Below, one piece after another: positions 43,108 to 53,539 of a stretch of 64,000 nucleotides of DNA (its first letter is position 1; every line of letters begins with the position of its first letter). This stretch comes from Bremia lactucae. Taxonomy: Eukaryota; Oomycota; Peronosporomycetes; Peronosporales; Peronosporaceae. Under the pieces are notes generated by a model, which saw nothing but the letters and a program-made list of their open reading frames with translations, searched no databases and was not told the DNA's origin. Location of the stretch: contig NC_090613.1 in NCBI RefSeq assembly GCF_004359215.1, positions 5,947,851 through 6,011,850 of the forward strand. The letters run 5' to 3'. The position numbers were made by a program, and so were the translations under genes.

Positions 43108-43780
43108 AGGCCGACGTGCTGAAGATACAAGGGAGAGATTTTGTCGTTACTAAGTTTGTTTCGTACAAGCGTGCTGTGATGCGTGAGCTCGGAGAGTAAG
43201 AGTCTTGCGACGTCACAGCAACTGTGTTCAAGCGCCAGTTTAGGATTTTGAGTCATACACACTAAGCCGAAGGCCTACCTTCAAATAAGGGCCCTGTCGT
43301 TAATTAAAGTTTCGGTATTTATTGTTTTTTGTTGAGTCAAAATTCGATAAATGCGCGTTGTTAAGTCAACAACGATAAAATCTGCTTACAGTATGTGGCC
43401 AAACCTTTGACAACAAAAGCTGCCACATGAGATGGGCCGAATAAATAAAAGTCGTCCGTTTACCGATTGAACTTGCGAGACGACGCACCACCATGGTCAC
43501 TGACTATGTCGTAATCATTTCGAGCTTGCTTGTTCACTCATCCAAAAAGCAGTTCTCGAGACCACGAAAGTTACTTCACAAACAGCGACTTATACGTTCC
43601 CCAAAAACGATTCAATTACTAATTTCTTAAAAAGCTATAGAAATCTTATGTAAATCTTCCGGCGTCAAATTTTTGAAAATAAGTCGGAGCTCGAATCTTG
43701 AGACTTCATTTCCGTGAGATCGCTCACCACATCCCGCCACAAACACCACCGCCACCGCGGTTATAACCATGACAACCAAG
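43108..43780. other. Intergenic, convergent 3' region
   Basis: Lies between the 3' ends of the 559-aa gene (+) and the His/Gly protein gene (-). No gene seen. Confidence 0.55.
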
Positions 43781-44101
43781 CTAGCTGCCATGATGCCCGC
43801 GATGATGCCCACCATGATGCCCGCCATGATGCCCACCATGGTGCCCACCGTGGTGCCCACCGTGGTGCCCACCGTGGTGCCCACCATGATGCCCACCATG
43901 ATGCCCACCATGATGCCCACCATGATGCCCGCCACGATGGTTCTCCTGAAGATCGGGTACCACGTCTCCGGCTTCAACGCCAGCATCGCTCTTTACGTGA
44001 TCAGCTTCAGTAGGAACACCAACTTTTACCGTAGGTTCTTCCGATAAAGCAACAGCTGCCACAAAACAGAGCACCGCAATTATCGCTAGAATAGTCTTCA
44101 T
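43781..44101 (-). CDS. Small secreted His/Gly-repeat protein
   Basis: 106 aa. MKTILAIIAVLCFVAAVALS is a signal peptide, with likely cleavage near residue 20. An acidic spacer (21-55) follows, with EEP, TEAD and DAGVEAGD. From about residue 57 there are eleven perfect GGHH units, one RGHH and a terminal GS, encoded by a 12-bp tandem repeat. The dense histidines could bind Zn, Cu or Ni; that is inference from composition. The leader and spacer follow the same order as the protein at 23342-23599 (MK..xAI..LC..AA.A..EEP.V...TEA...DAG), so they look like relatives that acquired different repeats. An initiator-like CCATTCGAAAACT lies about 25 nt upstream. A plus-strand frame over the same repeats is a by-product of its periodicity. 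Confidence 0.82.
   Translation of the reverse strand: MKTILAIIAVLCFVAAVALSEEPTVKVGVPTEADHVKSDAGVEAGDVVPDLQENHRGGHHGGHHGGHHGGHHGGHHGGHHGGHHGGHHGGHHGGHHGGHHRGHHGS
43798..43944. repeat. 12-bp tandem repeat encoding GGHH units
   Basis: On plus the unit is CACCATGATGCC / CACCGTGGTGCC; about twelve units with third-position variation. The variation is mostly synonymous (CAT/CAC, GGC/GGT), suggesting that the protein repeat is maintained. Confidence 0.85.
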
Positions 44102-45078
44102 CGTTGCACAAACCTTCCAGTTTTCGAATGGTAGATCCTGGCCAGCACCAAAAAGATACCAGCGCTTTCAAAGAAACGACTTACAGTTAAAAGTCACTTT
44201 ACATCGCAAAAGTTTCTGTTCTCACGTCAACCGCCAAAAACACAATTTTCCAATCGGCATTGACCCCTTCTCATAGGGCAATTCAAGTATGAGGCGTGTC
44301 GATATTAAAGAGAAAATGGCATTTCGATAGAAGCAGCTGACAATTCCGCAGCCAAAACTAAGCTGTTACTGACCGTGCTGAAGCTGACGGGTTATGGCGC
44401 ATCAGGCGCACTATATACATTATAATTTCAACTTTGTAGCTCGACAATTTCAGGAATACTTTTTGACCGTTTAATAACGGTCAAAAAGTATTCCTGAAAT
44501 CGTTACTTCGAGAAATCCTAATCTAAAAGGGACAATCGAATGATTCGGCAACAAGACGCATCTCGCCTAGGACAAGTGCGCTCGTCTTAAATTGCTAATA
44601 TGAAATCTCTGTCGCAATCATTGCGATGCTCTGCATTTGCTTAGTTGGACCTGTACCGACCAATGCTGACTCTGATTGGAACCTTTAACGCGGTGTCCCG
44701 TTTCATAAATATTATTACATATAAGAGGACAATAATGGATAATAAATTTAGGGAACCGGTATAGACACACCCCCGTTTTGGTATTGCCGCAACCCTCCCC
44801 CCCTTCGTCTTTTTGTTTTAATTGAAAACTACAGATCAGAAATGACAACATAAAACGTTTTCATCATTCCGCTATATCGCAAAATTAACAATTATTCCTT
44901 TAGAGTAATTTGGGAACCGAAATAGCCACACCCCTTAGCTATCTACCTCTGTTTTAATGCGAGTAGCGTAATGGTAGCAACTTGATGATAACTAGAAATC
45001 ATATAAAGAAATCTTTATGCAGGCCTTCCCAGCTTCAGTAGCTCAGAAGGCCTGCAAAAGACTTCTCAATATTTGTGT
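44102..45078. other. Intergenic with short repeats, ends at assembly gap
   Basis: No gene recognised. It contains the perfect inverted repeat 44447-44500. It also has two copies of a GGGAACCGxxATAGxCACACCCC motif (about 44752-44775 and 44911-44933), both preceded by TAATTT- or AAATTTA-type sequence. Confidence 0.55.
44447..44500. repeat. Perfect 25-bp inverted repeat, 4-nt loop
   Basis: Left arm 44447-44471 (ATTTCAGGAATAC...GACCGTT) and right arm 44476-44500 are exact reverse complements around TAAT. It could be a foldback remnant of a DNA transposon or a hairpin terminator-like structure; nothing coding is nearby. Confidence 0.9.
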
Positions 45079-45333
45079 NNNNNNNNNNNNNNNNNNNNNN
45101 NNNNNNNNNNNNNNNNNNNNNNNNNNNNNNNNNNNNNNNNNNNNNNNNNNNNNNNNNNNNNNNNNNNNNNNNNNNNNNNNNNNNNNNNNNNNNNNNNNNN
45201 NNNNNNNNNNNNNNNNNNNNNNNNNNNNNNNNNNNNNNNNNNNNNNNNNNNNNNNNNNNNNNNNNNNNNNNNNNNNNNNNNNNNNNNNNNNNNNNNNNNN
45301 NNNNNNNNNNNNNNNNNNNNNNNNNNNNNNNNN
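45079..45333. other. Assembly gap
   Basis: 255 N. It lies inside an LTR-A element's 3' region and hides most of an antisense ORF copy. Confidence 0.99.
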
Positions 45334-45424
45334 CCGGCGAATTAACGCGGCGCGTGCGCTTAGTGCGAGGTTGTGTGGGCGTCTTCGCAGACGACCCACC
45401 AACGTGGCCCCTTTTAGGTGGCAT
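45334..45424 (-). pseudogene. aORF-A fragment (third copy), cut by gap
   Basis: Starts at ATG 45424, 133 bp before an LTR-A, and reads MPPKRGHVGGSSAKTPTQPR then TKRTRRVNSP before entering the gap. It matches the start of the ORF at 29437, with the same distance to the LTR. Whether it is intact inside the gap is unknown. Confidence 0.7.
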
Positions 45425-45556
45425 CTTGGGCGCCGTGTATAGAAACACGTGCGCGAGAGTGATCGAGTGAACTAGCGGCGCGTAAAGCTGCTCGCAGTTC
45501 CTCTCTCTACTCTGTCGAATTTAAAAATGTAAATTCGTTCTTAAAGAGGGGGATGG

Positions 45557-46109
45557 TGTAACGGGCTAGAGTTGCCCTAATGTTACACAGTCCCCATTAA
45601 GTACATTTGGTACTTAAGGGGATGGTCAATTACTAAATAATAGTAATTAGACCCAACACTCGGGTGTGGTGCACATTTGTGACCAACCCTTGTGGATGTG
45701 ATGCACATGGGTGCATTCACATTAGGAGGGATGACGCCCAGCGTCATCCATGATGACGGCTAGCGTCATCAGTTACGCGAGGTATCTATAAAGATACGCT
45801 CGCAATACATATTAAATGATATCTATAGAGATAACATTTTAATTGGTAAAAATAGGTATTTGTATTTAATTCTATTAAATATAAATCAGTCTGAAAATTA
45901 CTACCTACTTGGTAAGTGCGCACGAGGAGACGGATCACCGCTCCCGTGACGACACTTTACCAGAGTTCTTAGTGTGTTGGGTGAGGTCGCTTGCGCGCCC
46001 ACCACCACTACCTCACTGCACGCAAGAGAAGTAGGTTTGACCGCTTCCTCGCTGTGCTAGGGTGTGTGCTCAAGTAGAGCGTGGCCGCATTACGACGTGC
46101 CCGCCTACA
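45557..46109 (+). repeat. LTR-A copy 3
   Basis: 553 bp, TGTAACGGGCTAGAG ... GCCCGCCTACA, preceded by the polypurine tract AAAGAGGGGGATGG and by the antisense ORF start. It is the 3' LTR of an element otherwise lost in or beyond the gap. A duplicated GATGACGxxxAGCGTCATC palindrome near 45731-45768 makes it longer than the other copies. Confidence 0.88.
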
Positions 46110-46111
46110 GA

Positions 46112-46289
46112 TAAGACTTTATTACATATTAATTATACTAAATAGATTTTAGTTTCAACCGTCTTTAAGCAAGTGTTTTGAAGAGAGTACGTACTAGTGT
46201 ACGTGAAGTGACGTGAGGAACCACTCGCACTGAAGCTGTGTGAAGTGGACTTGTACTGAGGCAGTACAAGTTGGCAGTGTACCGTTACA
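46112..46289 (-). repeat. LTR-C fragment interrupted by LTR-A copy 3
   Basis: Matches the 5' half of LTR-C in reverse (ends ACCGTTACA at 46289; CTAGTGTACGTGAAGTGACG matches 230-250). It begins right where LTR-A copy 3 ends, so the LTR-A element probably inserted into an LTR-C. Confidence 0.75.
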
Positions 46290-46394
46290 GCTATAATGGA
46301 GCAGCATTTCCACAATCTTTTCTTTTTCATCAATCTTGCCATAATCAATTTTGACAATAAAATGATATAACCTTACGAAAACGGCTCGTTTTTT

Positions 46395-46965
46395 TGTAAC
46401 GGAGATACATCGCACCTCAAGTCAGAACAAGATTCTCTTAGTTCTATAGAACTAATTGGTTTAACAATACAGGGAGTCATACAAACTATTAAATCTTAAT
46501 AATTCCTAGTTCAGGGGATTCAGGTTTTTTTAGAACCTAGTGGCAACTAGTGCCCAAGAGTATATACCTTAGAAAGGCTTCTATCCCTTACAGATCAATG
46601 CGCAAGCCTAAGAAATGCACTTTAGAAAGGCTTCTATCCCTTACAGATCAATGCGCAAGCCTAAGAAAGGCACTTTAGAAAGGCTATATCCCTTACAGAT
46701 CAATGCGCAGGCCTAAGAAAGGCACTTGACGCTTTAAGATCAAAAGAGGAACTGCATTTTATTTAATTATTTGATCTAAAACCTTGCCCTAGCTAATTTA
46801 AAAATAGATTTCGGCCGCGAGATTTATATCACCACATTTGTTACCCATTATGAATGGGATTTAAGTGGTTAACTATTTTAGGATAGGATGATAGGGTATT
46901 TTACCCATAAAATAAATGTACCACAACAACGGTTTTCCAACCAGCTGTGCCCCATTACCCCCTCA
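46395..46965 (-). repeat. LTR-B, 3' LTR of element B
   Basis: 571 bp, minus-oriented, ending GTATCTCCGTTACA on minus (TGTAACGGAGATAC at 46395). Its start is around 46958-46965 (TAATGGGGCACAGC), preceded on minus by a purine-rich GATGAGGGGG. It is longer than the solo copy (482 bp) because of a triplicated segment. Confidence 0.85.
46567..46724. repeat. Three tandem copies of a 53-bp unit inside LTR-B
   Basis: The unit runs CTTTAGAAAGGCTTCTATCC through CAATGCGCAAGCCTAAGAAA to GGCA, repeated three times with few changes. The solo LTR-B (31035-31516) and the split LTR have one copy. Confidence 0.85.
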
Positions 46966-47017
46966 TCAGACTGCTGAACCGATCGACAACATTCGCTTCA
47001 TTTCCTCTTTGAGGTTG

Positions 47018-47155
47018 TAACAGTCTGCGGTTCACGCTGGATTGTCATGAAACAAAGTAAAGAAATCCACAACCGAACGGTTGTTTAGGTAACCATTCGG
47101 TTGTGGTTTTCTTTCCTTTGTTCTATGACAATCCAGTGTGAGTCACAGACTGTTA
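47018..47155. repeat. Long inverted repeat, 65-bp arms with 8-nt loop
   Basis: Left arm 47018-47082 (TAACAGTCTGCGG ... ACCGAACGGTT) and right arm 47091-47155 (AACCATTCGGTTG ... CAGACTGTTA) pair at about 56 of 65 positions around GTTTAGGT. It lies between the 3' LTR and the antisense ORF of element B. The ORF's ATG (47125) is inside the right arm. Confidence 0.9.
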
Positions 47156-48225
47156 GCACCTTCCTCGACGATGAAGGAATGGTGGACTTTGCAAGTCACA
47201 CTCCACCAGAGGATGAGGAACATGAGCGCCGCACTTACGCGCCTTTTCCTCCGGATGAACGTCGGCGGGCCTCAAATCCGTTCCCAGAACGTGGTGCCAC
47301 TGATGTCTTAACTGCATTGAGCGGGACACAGTACCCTGAGTCCAACATTTATACGAATCCGCTCGATGAAGAACAAGAGCGGGCAATCCTCATAGAGGAA
47401 TAAGCTCGTCGTCGAGCTGCCGAGAAAGTGAAAGCTAAAGCTCATAGTGAATATAGATTCACTCCGCTAAGTAAGGAAGAGCGGCTCATAGAGATCGCGC
47501 GTCACAGTTTGGCCGTCTGGACTTCTGATGACCCGGCGAGGACGCCGGTGAAAAGGCTCCATCGGACCCGCCGCCTCCCGCAATATTTGGAATATCAGCG
47601 AGTCTGCGAATGTGGCTGATGTTCGTTTGGAACGGAAGCTTCGCTTTGATTCGCCAGCCTTAAGGCAAAAGGCCAGTTACGTTCGGCATTTATGCTACAA
47701 AACGAAGAAAGGTCTAGCCGATATTTCGGTGCTTCGGATGACCGTGCAACCATAGATTGAAGCCGCACTGTGGCTATATATCATCTAATCCCACTTCTAG
47801 TGGTAGCAAGCGTCGTTTGACGCGAGTTGATCCTGATATTGGCGATCAAAAACATCAACGGGCAATCTTGCCGAAGAGGTACCTGAAACTCCCAAGAGTT
47901 TTTAAGAGAGGGGTACCGCAGCCACTTGAAGGTTCCCTTGCGCATCAAGCAGCGCGGGAGGAGCCGAAATCTTTACGGAAGCATTTGGTGCTTTAAAAAG
48001 CACGAGGTGCAACCTCTTCGTGAGAGCCTTGCTCGGTTTGATAGCTCTTTTGAGGCGATACAGAACCGTCTTTCGGTGCTGGAGTGTCAGCAACCTCGTT
48101 TAGAGGGCCAGCTGGACATTCTGGTGAGGATGCAGCAATCTGCGGCACGGCCGAGTTATTTCGGCGCATGCGCTTTTAAGTCTACGCGGGAAGGGTCCCG
48201 ATATGGCTTAAGCAAGCCATTGTAA
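47125..48225 (+). pseudogene. Element B antisense ORF (aORF-B), convergent with pol
   Basis: The plus frame starts MTIQCESQTVSTFLDDEGMV and continues in charged, coding-like sequence (EDEEHERRTYAPFPPDERRR; LDEEQERAILIEE), stop at 47401, then RRRAAEKVKAKAHSEYRFTP, LSKEERLIEIARHSLAVWTS and RLPQYLEYQRVCECG. Frameshifts follow; after a damaged middle it ends with VQPLRESLARFDSSFEAIQN, RLSVLECQQPRLEGQLDILV, a coiled-coil-like end, at 48225. Its position (between pol and 3' LTR, opposite strand) and layout (charged N-terminus, coiled-coil C-terminus meeting the end of pol) parallel aORF-A, though sequence similarity is not obvious. Family not recognised. Confidence 0.55.
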
Positions 48226-48270
48226 GCACTGAGTGTGTACGCAGCTCGCTAGGAAGGTTTAGCGTATAAG

Positions 48271-51200
48271 CTAAGCCCTTCTTGGCCACGACCGTAAATG
48301 GTCCAATAAAGCGCGGGCGCAATTTGGTCTCGAAGACCGCGGAGACAAAGTTACCTGGTAGGTTTTAGCGTTTAATAAAACTCGGCCTTTGACCATATAA
48401 GAATTGATACAGCTTCTGCTCTTGGCATCTGCTTGTTCTTTTTGTTTGTCTTGGCTATCAGCCATCGTATTCCTTACATGTCTTAAGACACTAAATCGCA
48501 TCGCGAGAAACTCGCTTACTTGTTTCCGAACGGTAACAGGGCTGATATCAGCAAGCCTATCGGCTAATCCTCCCCCCACCAAGCCCTGAGCCACGCAGTG
48601 GTATCGTTAGTGGCACACGTGGGTGGGTGAGGCCGTTGACATAGAACGGAGTATGGCCTGTAGAGGCATGTGCAGCGTTATTTTGACGCAGATTCTACCA
48701 CTGGGGGCATTGAGTTCCAGCGCTTTGAAGTCTTTGCACACACACTGCGGAATACGTCTTCAATGACGCCATAGACACGTTCACTTCGACCATCGGTCTG
48801 CGGGCTGCGGATGGTTCGCGGTGAACATATCAATCTGGTGCCAATCACTAGAAGAATTGATTTCCAGATGTTATCCGTGAAACGAGGGTCTCGATCGGAG
48901 ACAGTTGCCAATGGCAAACTGTGTTGTCGAAACACGCGATCGATGAACAGCCTTGCTGTACCTTCACCATCAATTGTATCTGGCACGGCCGCTATGTGAG
49001 CCATTTTGCTCGATCGATCAGCTACCAGAGTTACCGGCCGAATCTTTCGGTATACCGAAAATAAAATGCATACTAATGGACTGCCAACACCCTATGGGTA
49101 CGGGCAGACTTGCCAGTGGCGCAGCAGCCTGCGCCGAGGGTTTAACCCGTTGGCAAGTTTCGCATGTGCGGACGTATGTGCTGACCCATTCATAAAGTTT
49201 GGGCCACCAATAACTCTGGCTTATAGAGCCGTAGGTCTTTTCTCTACAGAGATGACCACCAAGGACAGTATCGTGTGCCTCATTGAGGATTCGGTAGATA
49301 TCAAAAACTCATAATGAAGAACATGGATGCGCGGAGTATCCGCAGCGTCCGTGCGATAAAGCAACAGGTCGTTATCGATAGAATATCGATGTAATCGTGC
49401 ACGCAAACATGCCGACAATTTAAAACCCGATTTAGTGCTCTTTAGAACTGGTAGCAGAGCTCAAACACGGTTCATCCTTAGCGTAAGCCGATCGGATCAA
49501 TTCAGTGTGTTCAAGGCGACATTATAGTCGTTAAATGAGAGAACTCATAATCCGGCCTGCGTGATAACGCATCGGCCAAAGCATTATAATTGCCAGGTTT
49601 ATACTTCAGCTCGTAGTTGCATTCGGCGAAAAAGGATAGCCATCGGGCCATTCTCTGTGAGGGATGGGGCGGCTTAGTCGCAGTGCGTAATGACGCGCGA
49701 TCTGAATATATCACAAATGGCTTAGGAACAAGCAAATGAACTCTGAATTTGACGAGAGCATACGTCATAGCAGGTATTTCTTTGTCATGAACTGGGTGGT
49801 TCTTTCCCGCAGCTGTTTGCGTCTAAACTCAAACGCAATACCACGTTCACGCCCATCAGCATCCGTTTGATACAGATCACAGCCAATGGCAAAACTCGAT
49901 GCGTCACAGACGACACAGAAAGGCCAATTTGGATTTGGCAGTGCCACAATCGGGGCATGCATAAGACTATCCTTAACTGCTTAAACAGCATTCAGTTCTG
50001 TGCTAGTCCAGCAACATTCTGTACCTTTTTAGGAGATTAGATAATGGCCTCGCCATATCAGCGTAATTTCGCTATATTTGTTCAAACAGTTGGCGAGACC
50101 AAACCACTTACGCAAATCCTTTTGGTATTTTGGAACCGGCAAATCTACCCATACCTTAGCGAATCTACTCTAAAGCCTCGCTTGCCATTGAAGCACCCTA
50201 AGAAAGAAATTCTTCTGCGCCAAAATGCATTTAAATGCACTGGCATACAATTCATTTGTGAGCATACACTCGAGCACTGCTCGCGAATGGTCATGGTTGT
50301 CCATATTCGACCGACCCTGCTCCGCACGACTATGGACAAAAATGTCATCAAAATAAGATTGTGCATAACCTCGATGAGGGTGGAACAGTTGCGTCACTAG
50401 ACGATTGAATGTTGCCGGGGCGTTGGAAAGCCCTTGTGGCATAACAAACCACTCCAATATCATACCGCTTGATGTGCTAACCACTGTGAGCAGGATATTG
50501 CTAGCTCGCATGAGCAGTTGGTAGTAACAATCAACTAAGTCAAGTGCACTGTGCATTGTACACCCCACCATATCGTTCTGAAGAACATCCTTTTAAGGAA
50601 TGGGGGTTTGTGCTGGTATAGTGGCAGCATTAAGCTTATCGTAGGCATGTATAATACTCCATTTACCATTTGGCTTCATAACAAAAACTGTCGGTGTCCA
50701 ATGAGGAGATTTGCTCTCTCGTACCATTCCATCCTCGTGCTTAGCACGAAAGAAATCGTCAATGACGTCACACTGTTTCTTTGGCAAAGGCTACTGTCGT
50801 GTGACACAGTATTTGGTTCCCGGAACTAAGTCATTTCATGACAGGCACCTCTATCCGGAGGTAAAACAGATGGTGGATTGGTATATTCCACATCTTGGAA
50901 TTTCTTAACTAAGGAATAAAATGGATCCGTAGGATCTTTAAGGATCGTTGACCCACTTCGCGCACTAAGTGCAGCTTTTGTGTCATTCAGGACAGCTTCG
51001 TCCAGAATTACGATGGGTTTGACCCAATCGTTGTTTGAATGACCAACATCTCAGATAAGTCGCCAGCCTTTAAGGCTCGGCCGCACTCATCAAAAGACAT
51101 TTCGTCGAGCTTTAAAGAGCATGTAACAAAGGGATTGCCGCAAGGCCAACTTATCCCTCAATAGTGCCGGTTACACCATTTACAAGCGTGTGTTACTGCT

Positions 51201-52090
51201 CACTCGTATCACCTGTCATGGAGTAAAGACAGTACGCCTTTTAGAGGCCGAGACATTCACGTCCCAGCCTGTATTGTTTCTTTACCAGACATGGTGTCTA
51301 ATTCGACATCCTACAAGGAGTTAGGTAACGCAACTTCCTTATCCAGTGAACGTATACGTGCATTAAAAGGATCTAACCCAAAATGCCCTGGCGAACGTCA
51401 CTACTGAAACTCAGTATGGTGCCACCTCGGTCGACCAAACTCGGTGGACTTAGACGTGCCACTTCACGTATCTCAGGGATATCAGGGATATTGCACCCTT
51501 GATGATTCGGCTTTAGGCCAATAATGCTTTCAGCATTCAGTGAATCGTTATTTCAACGAGTGTCACTCGACTGAGTACGTGCCGTTCCATTTATTTCTGC
51601 TTAGTCGGGCTCAGAATTAATGTTTTAAACATTGGAGCATATTAGCTCAGACATGCCAATTTCTAAAACATTGACAGACTCAGTCAATGATCCGCGCCAA
51701 TAGCGCAATTTGCTGCCTAGCAAAGGTGAGTTCAAGATTCTTCAAAACTTTGCAAGGAACATTGCGCGTGGCACCTAAGGTGATAGTCTCCAATCGATCC
51801 ATGACTCATGGCGTTCAAGCCAGGCCATTGCAAGGATGAGATCATATCTTGAATCCAAATAAAGGACAAGACAGCGTTCAATACTGTCAAAGTCCAGAAA
51901 CTTTATGCCTGAGTTTAGTGGAACTTCAGGAACAGTGACACGAGTCCCAGTCGCTAAGCGGACAGTGATTGTATCACTTTCATGCGCTTTAAGCGCCTCA
52001 ACGTATCATTGACTCTCTTCAAAGAAAAGACGTCAAGCATAATTGGAAGACGCTTCTGAGTCAATTAAATTTGATTATGGCTTACTAAAG
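48271..52090 (-). pseudogene. Element B pol (protease, RT, RNase H, integrase), broken
   Basis: Minus strand. Protease: LIDSEASSNYA near 52050, then YDLILAMAWLERHESWIDWR near 51830. RT: SPHWTPTVFVMKPNGKWSII near 50700, a SYFDDIFVHSR active site near 50345, and MPQGLSNAPATFNRLVTQLF. RNase H: PNPNWPFCVVCDASSFAIGC near 49930, and YSDRASLRTATKPPHPSQRM near 49700. The integrase zinc-finger region lies near 49300-49120, its core has SDRDPRFTDNIW near 48885 and SPQTDGRSERVYG near 48800, and the C-terminal segment RPNCARALLDHL is near 48310. The protease catalytic DSGA reads DSEA. Many stops and frameshifts. Confidence 0.85.
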
Positions 52091-52120
52091 CCCTTCACAG
52101 TCGCTTGAGCGACAAGTTCC

Positions 52121-52350
52121 TTTCTAAGGCTTGCGCATTAATCCGTTAGAAAAGAAGCCTAAGGTATTTCCTCTGGGGCAATGGTTGCCACTTGGCCCTA
52201 CGAACCCCTGCAACCCTGAACAAGGTTCATTAAGATTAAATAGCTTGTACGACTCCCTGTGTTGTTAAACCCAATAATTTTAATGAATTACGAGACTGTC
52301 TGAGTCTAAAAGTCTTTCTGTGTGTTTAGGAGCGAGGTAGCTCCGCTACA
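52121..52350 (+). repeat. LTR-B, second half (inverted part of the 5' LTR of element B)
   Basis: Matches the 3' half of the solo LTR-B from TAAGGCTTGCGCATT to GGTAGCTCCGCTACA. Directly followed by CCTGGTAGCACTCGTAGTC, the primer-binding site position. It starts at the same internal point of the LTR where the copy at 53540-53757 stops. Confidence 0.85.
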
Positions 52351-52479
52351 CCTGGTAGCACTCGTAGTCAATCTACGTATGCGTCTTCATAAGACTAAGC
52401 CTTCACTGAATAAGAAGAGTTTCCAGAACTTTCAGAGGCGCAACGCACAGCTTATGACAAACTCAAAACTGTATTTTAG

Positions 52480-53530
52480 CTTGACCATGTCGAGTTCATT
52501 TTATCACATGAACCAGAGGTCCTGCATGCAAGGCTGAAATCCTTCATGATATGAATCTTCCCGGATCGGCCAGGTACAAGATCACCTTGCGGCAACAATG
52601 CCATCCCGCTACATCTCTGTACCTGGTTCAAGCCAAAGGCTCGCCCTCTAGCTATCAAGGTATAAATATATGAGGTAAAAGAGGGAGAAAATCTCCCTTT
52701 CTGGATTAAGCAGATGTAGATATCTAGTGACTCCGCCTTGTTTTTAACAGAACGGCAAAAGATAGCTATGGCCATTTCCAAACTCGGACGTACAGCCATG
52801 GAGTGGGCACTATGCCATACGTCCATGAACGACGCTTTTTCCTCATGGGATTCGCTAAATCTGCAAATGACAGCATGTTTGCACCGCCTGATTGGGCTTT
52901 TTGCATGCGAGCACGGCTCCAAGCGGCTTGACAGGTTAAACGAACCCAAGGGAACTATGTCCAGGAGTTGAGAAATCTGATTGCATCTATGCATCAAGAC
53001 CCAGTGCAAGAAGCAATTGTCGTAACAATCGTTATGGGGGGTACGTTGCCCGGACGAAATTTTTTCGATCTCATCCTGCCACTTTCGAAGAGGCAGTTGC
53101 CATAGCGTTACGCGCTGTGTTCGACTTTAAGTCTGCTCGTGTTACCACGCCTGTTTACCGGACAAGCTCTTCAAGCACAAAGGTACCGTCTAATAGACCG
53201 GAACTTATGGATCCAAGCCTCGCTGAGGAAAGTGAAGAGGCTTTTCAAGCTGTGTAACAGCATAAGAACGTCCGTTGATTTTGTATGTGCGGAAGCACGA
53301 AAGATTTACATCCGGCCTGTCCCCTACGAAATACGCGTAAGTCTTGAAAGAGCACCAATTCCAACATATACCAGAAATTTGGTACGGTGCGGTAAAACAT
53401 CGATTACCAGTAGGTGCGGGGCGCCTTACTGGGAAAGGCCTAGGCTCTGTTGAACCTCTAGGGGGTGAGATTAAAAAGGACCCAGCCCCAATTAGCTCGG
53501 TGCGTAATGACACGGGGTGTGAGTAGACGC
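52480..53530 (+). pseudogene. Element B gag (inverted block)
   Basis: The plus frame has capsid-like LTERQKIAMAISKLGRTAME then WALCHTSMNDAFSSWDSL (52742-52860). A frameshift leads to GNYVQELRNLIASMHQDPVQ near 52950, FEEAVAIALRAVFDFKSARV near 53085 and a decayed zinc-knuckle region near 53270-53330. It is on the opposite strand to the element's pol because of the inversion. Confidence 0.75.
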
Positions 53531-53539
53531 CTCGCTTGT

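Noticed and set aside
43769..44047. Plus-strand MMPT/VVPT repeat ORF over the His/Gly gene
   Set aside because: A 12-bp repeat is open in several frames. The minus frame has a signal peptide and conserved layout; the plus frame has neither.
45017..45470. Long open frames across the N gap
   Set aside because: They are artefacts of unknown bases being read as open. Only the segment after the gap, starting at ATG 45424 on minus, is supported.
47153..47386. Minus-strand 77-aa ORF opposite aORF-B
   Set aside because: Rich in His, Arg and Trp with no similarity. The plus frame here is charged and protein-like.
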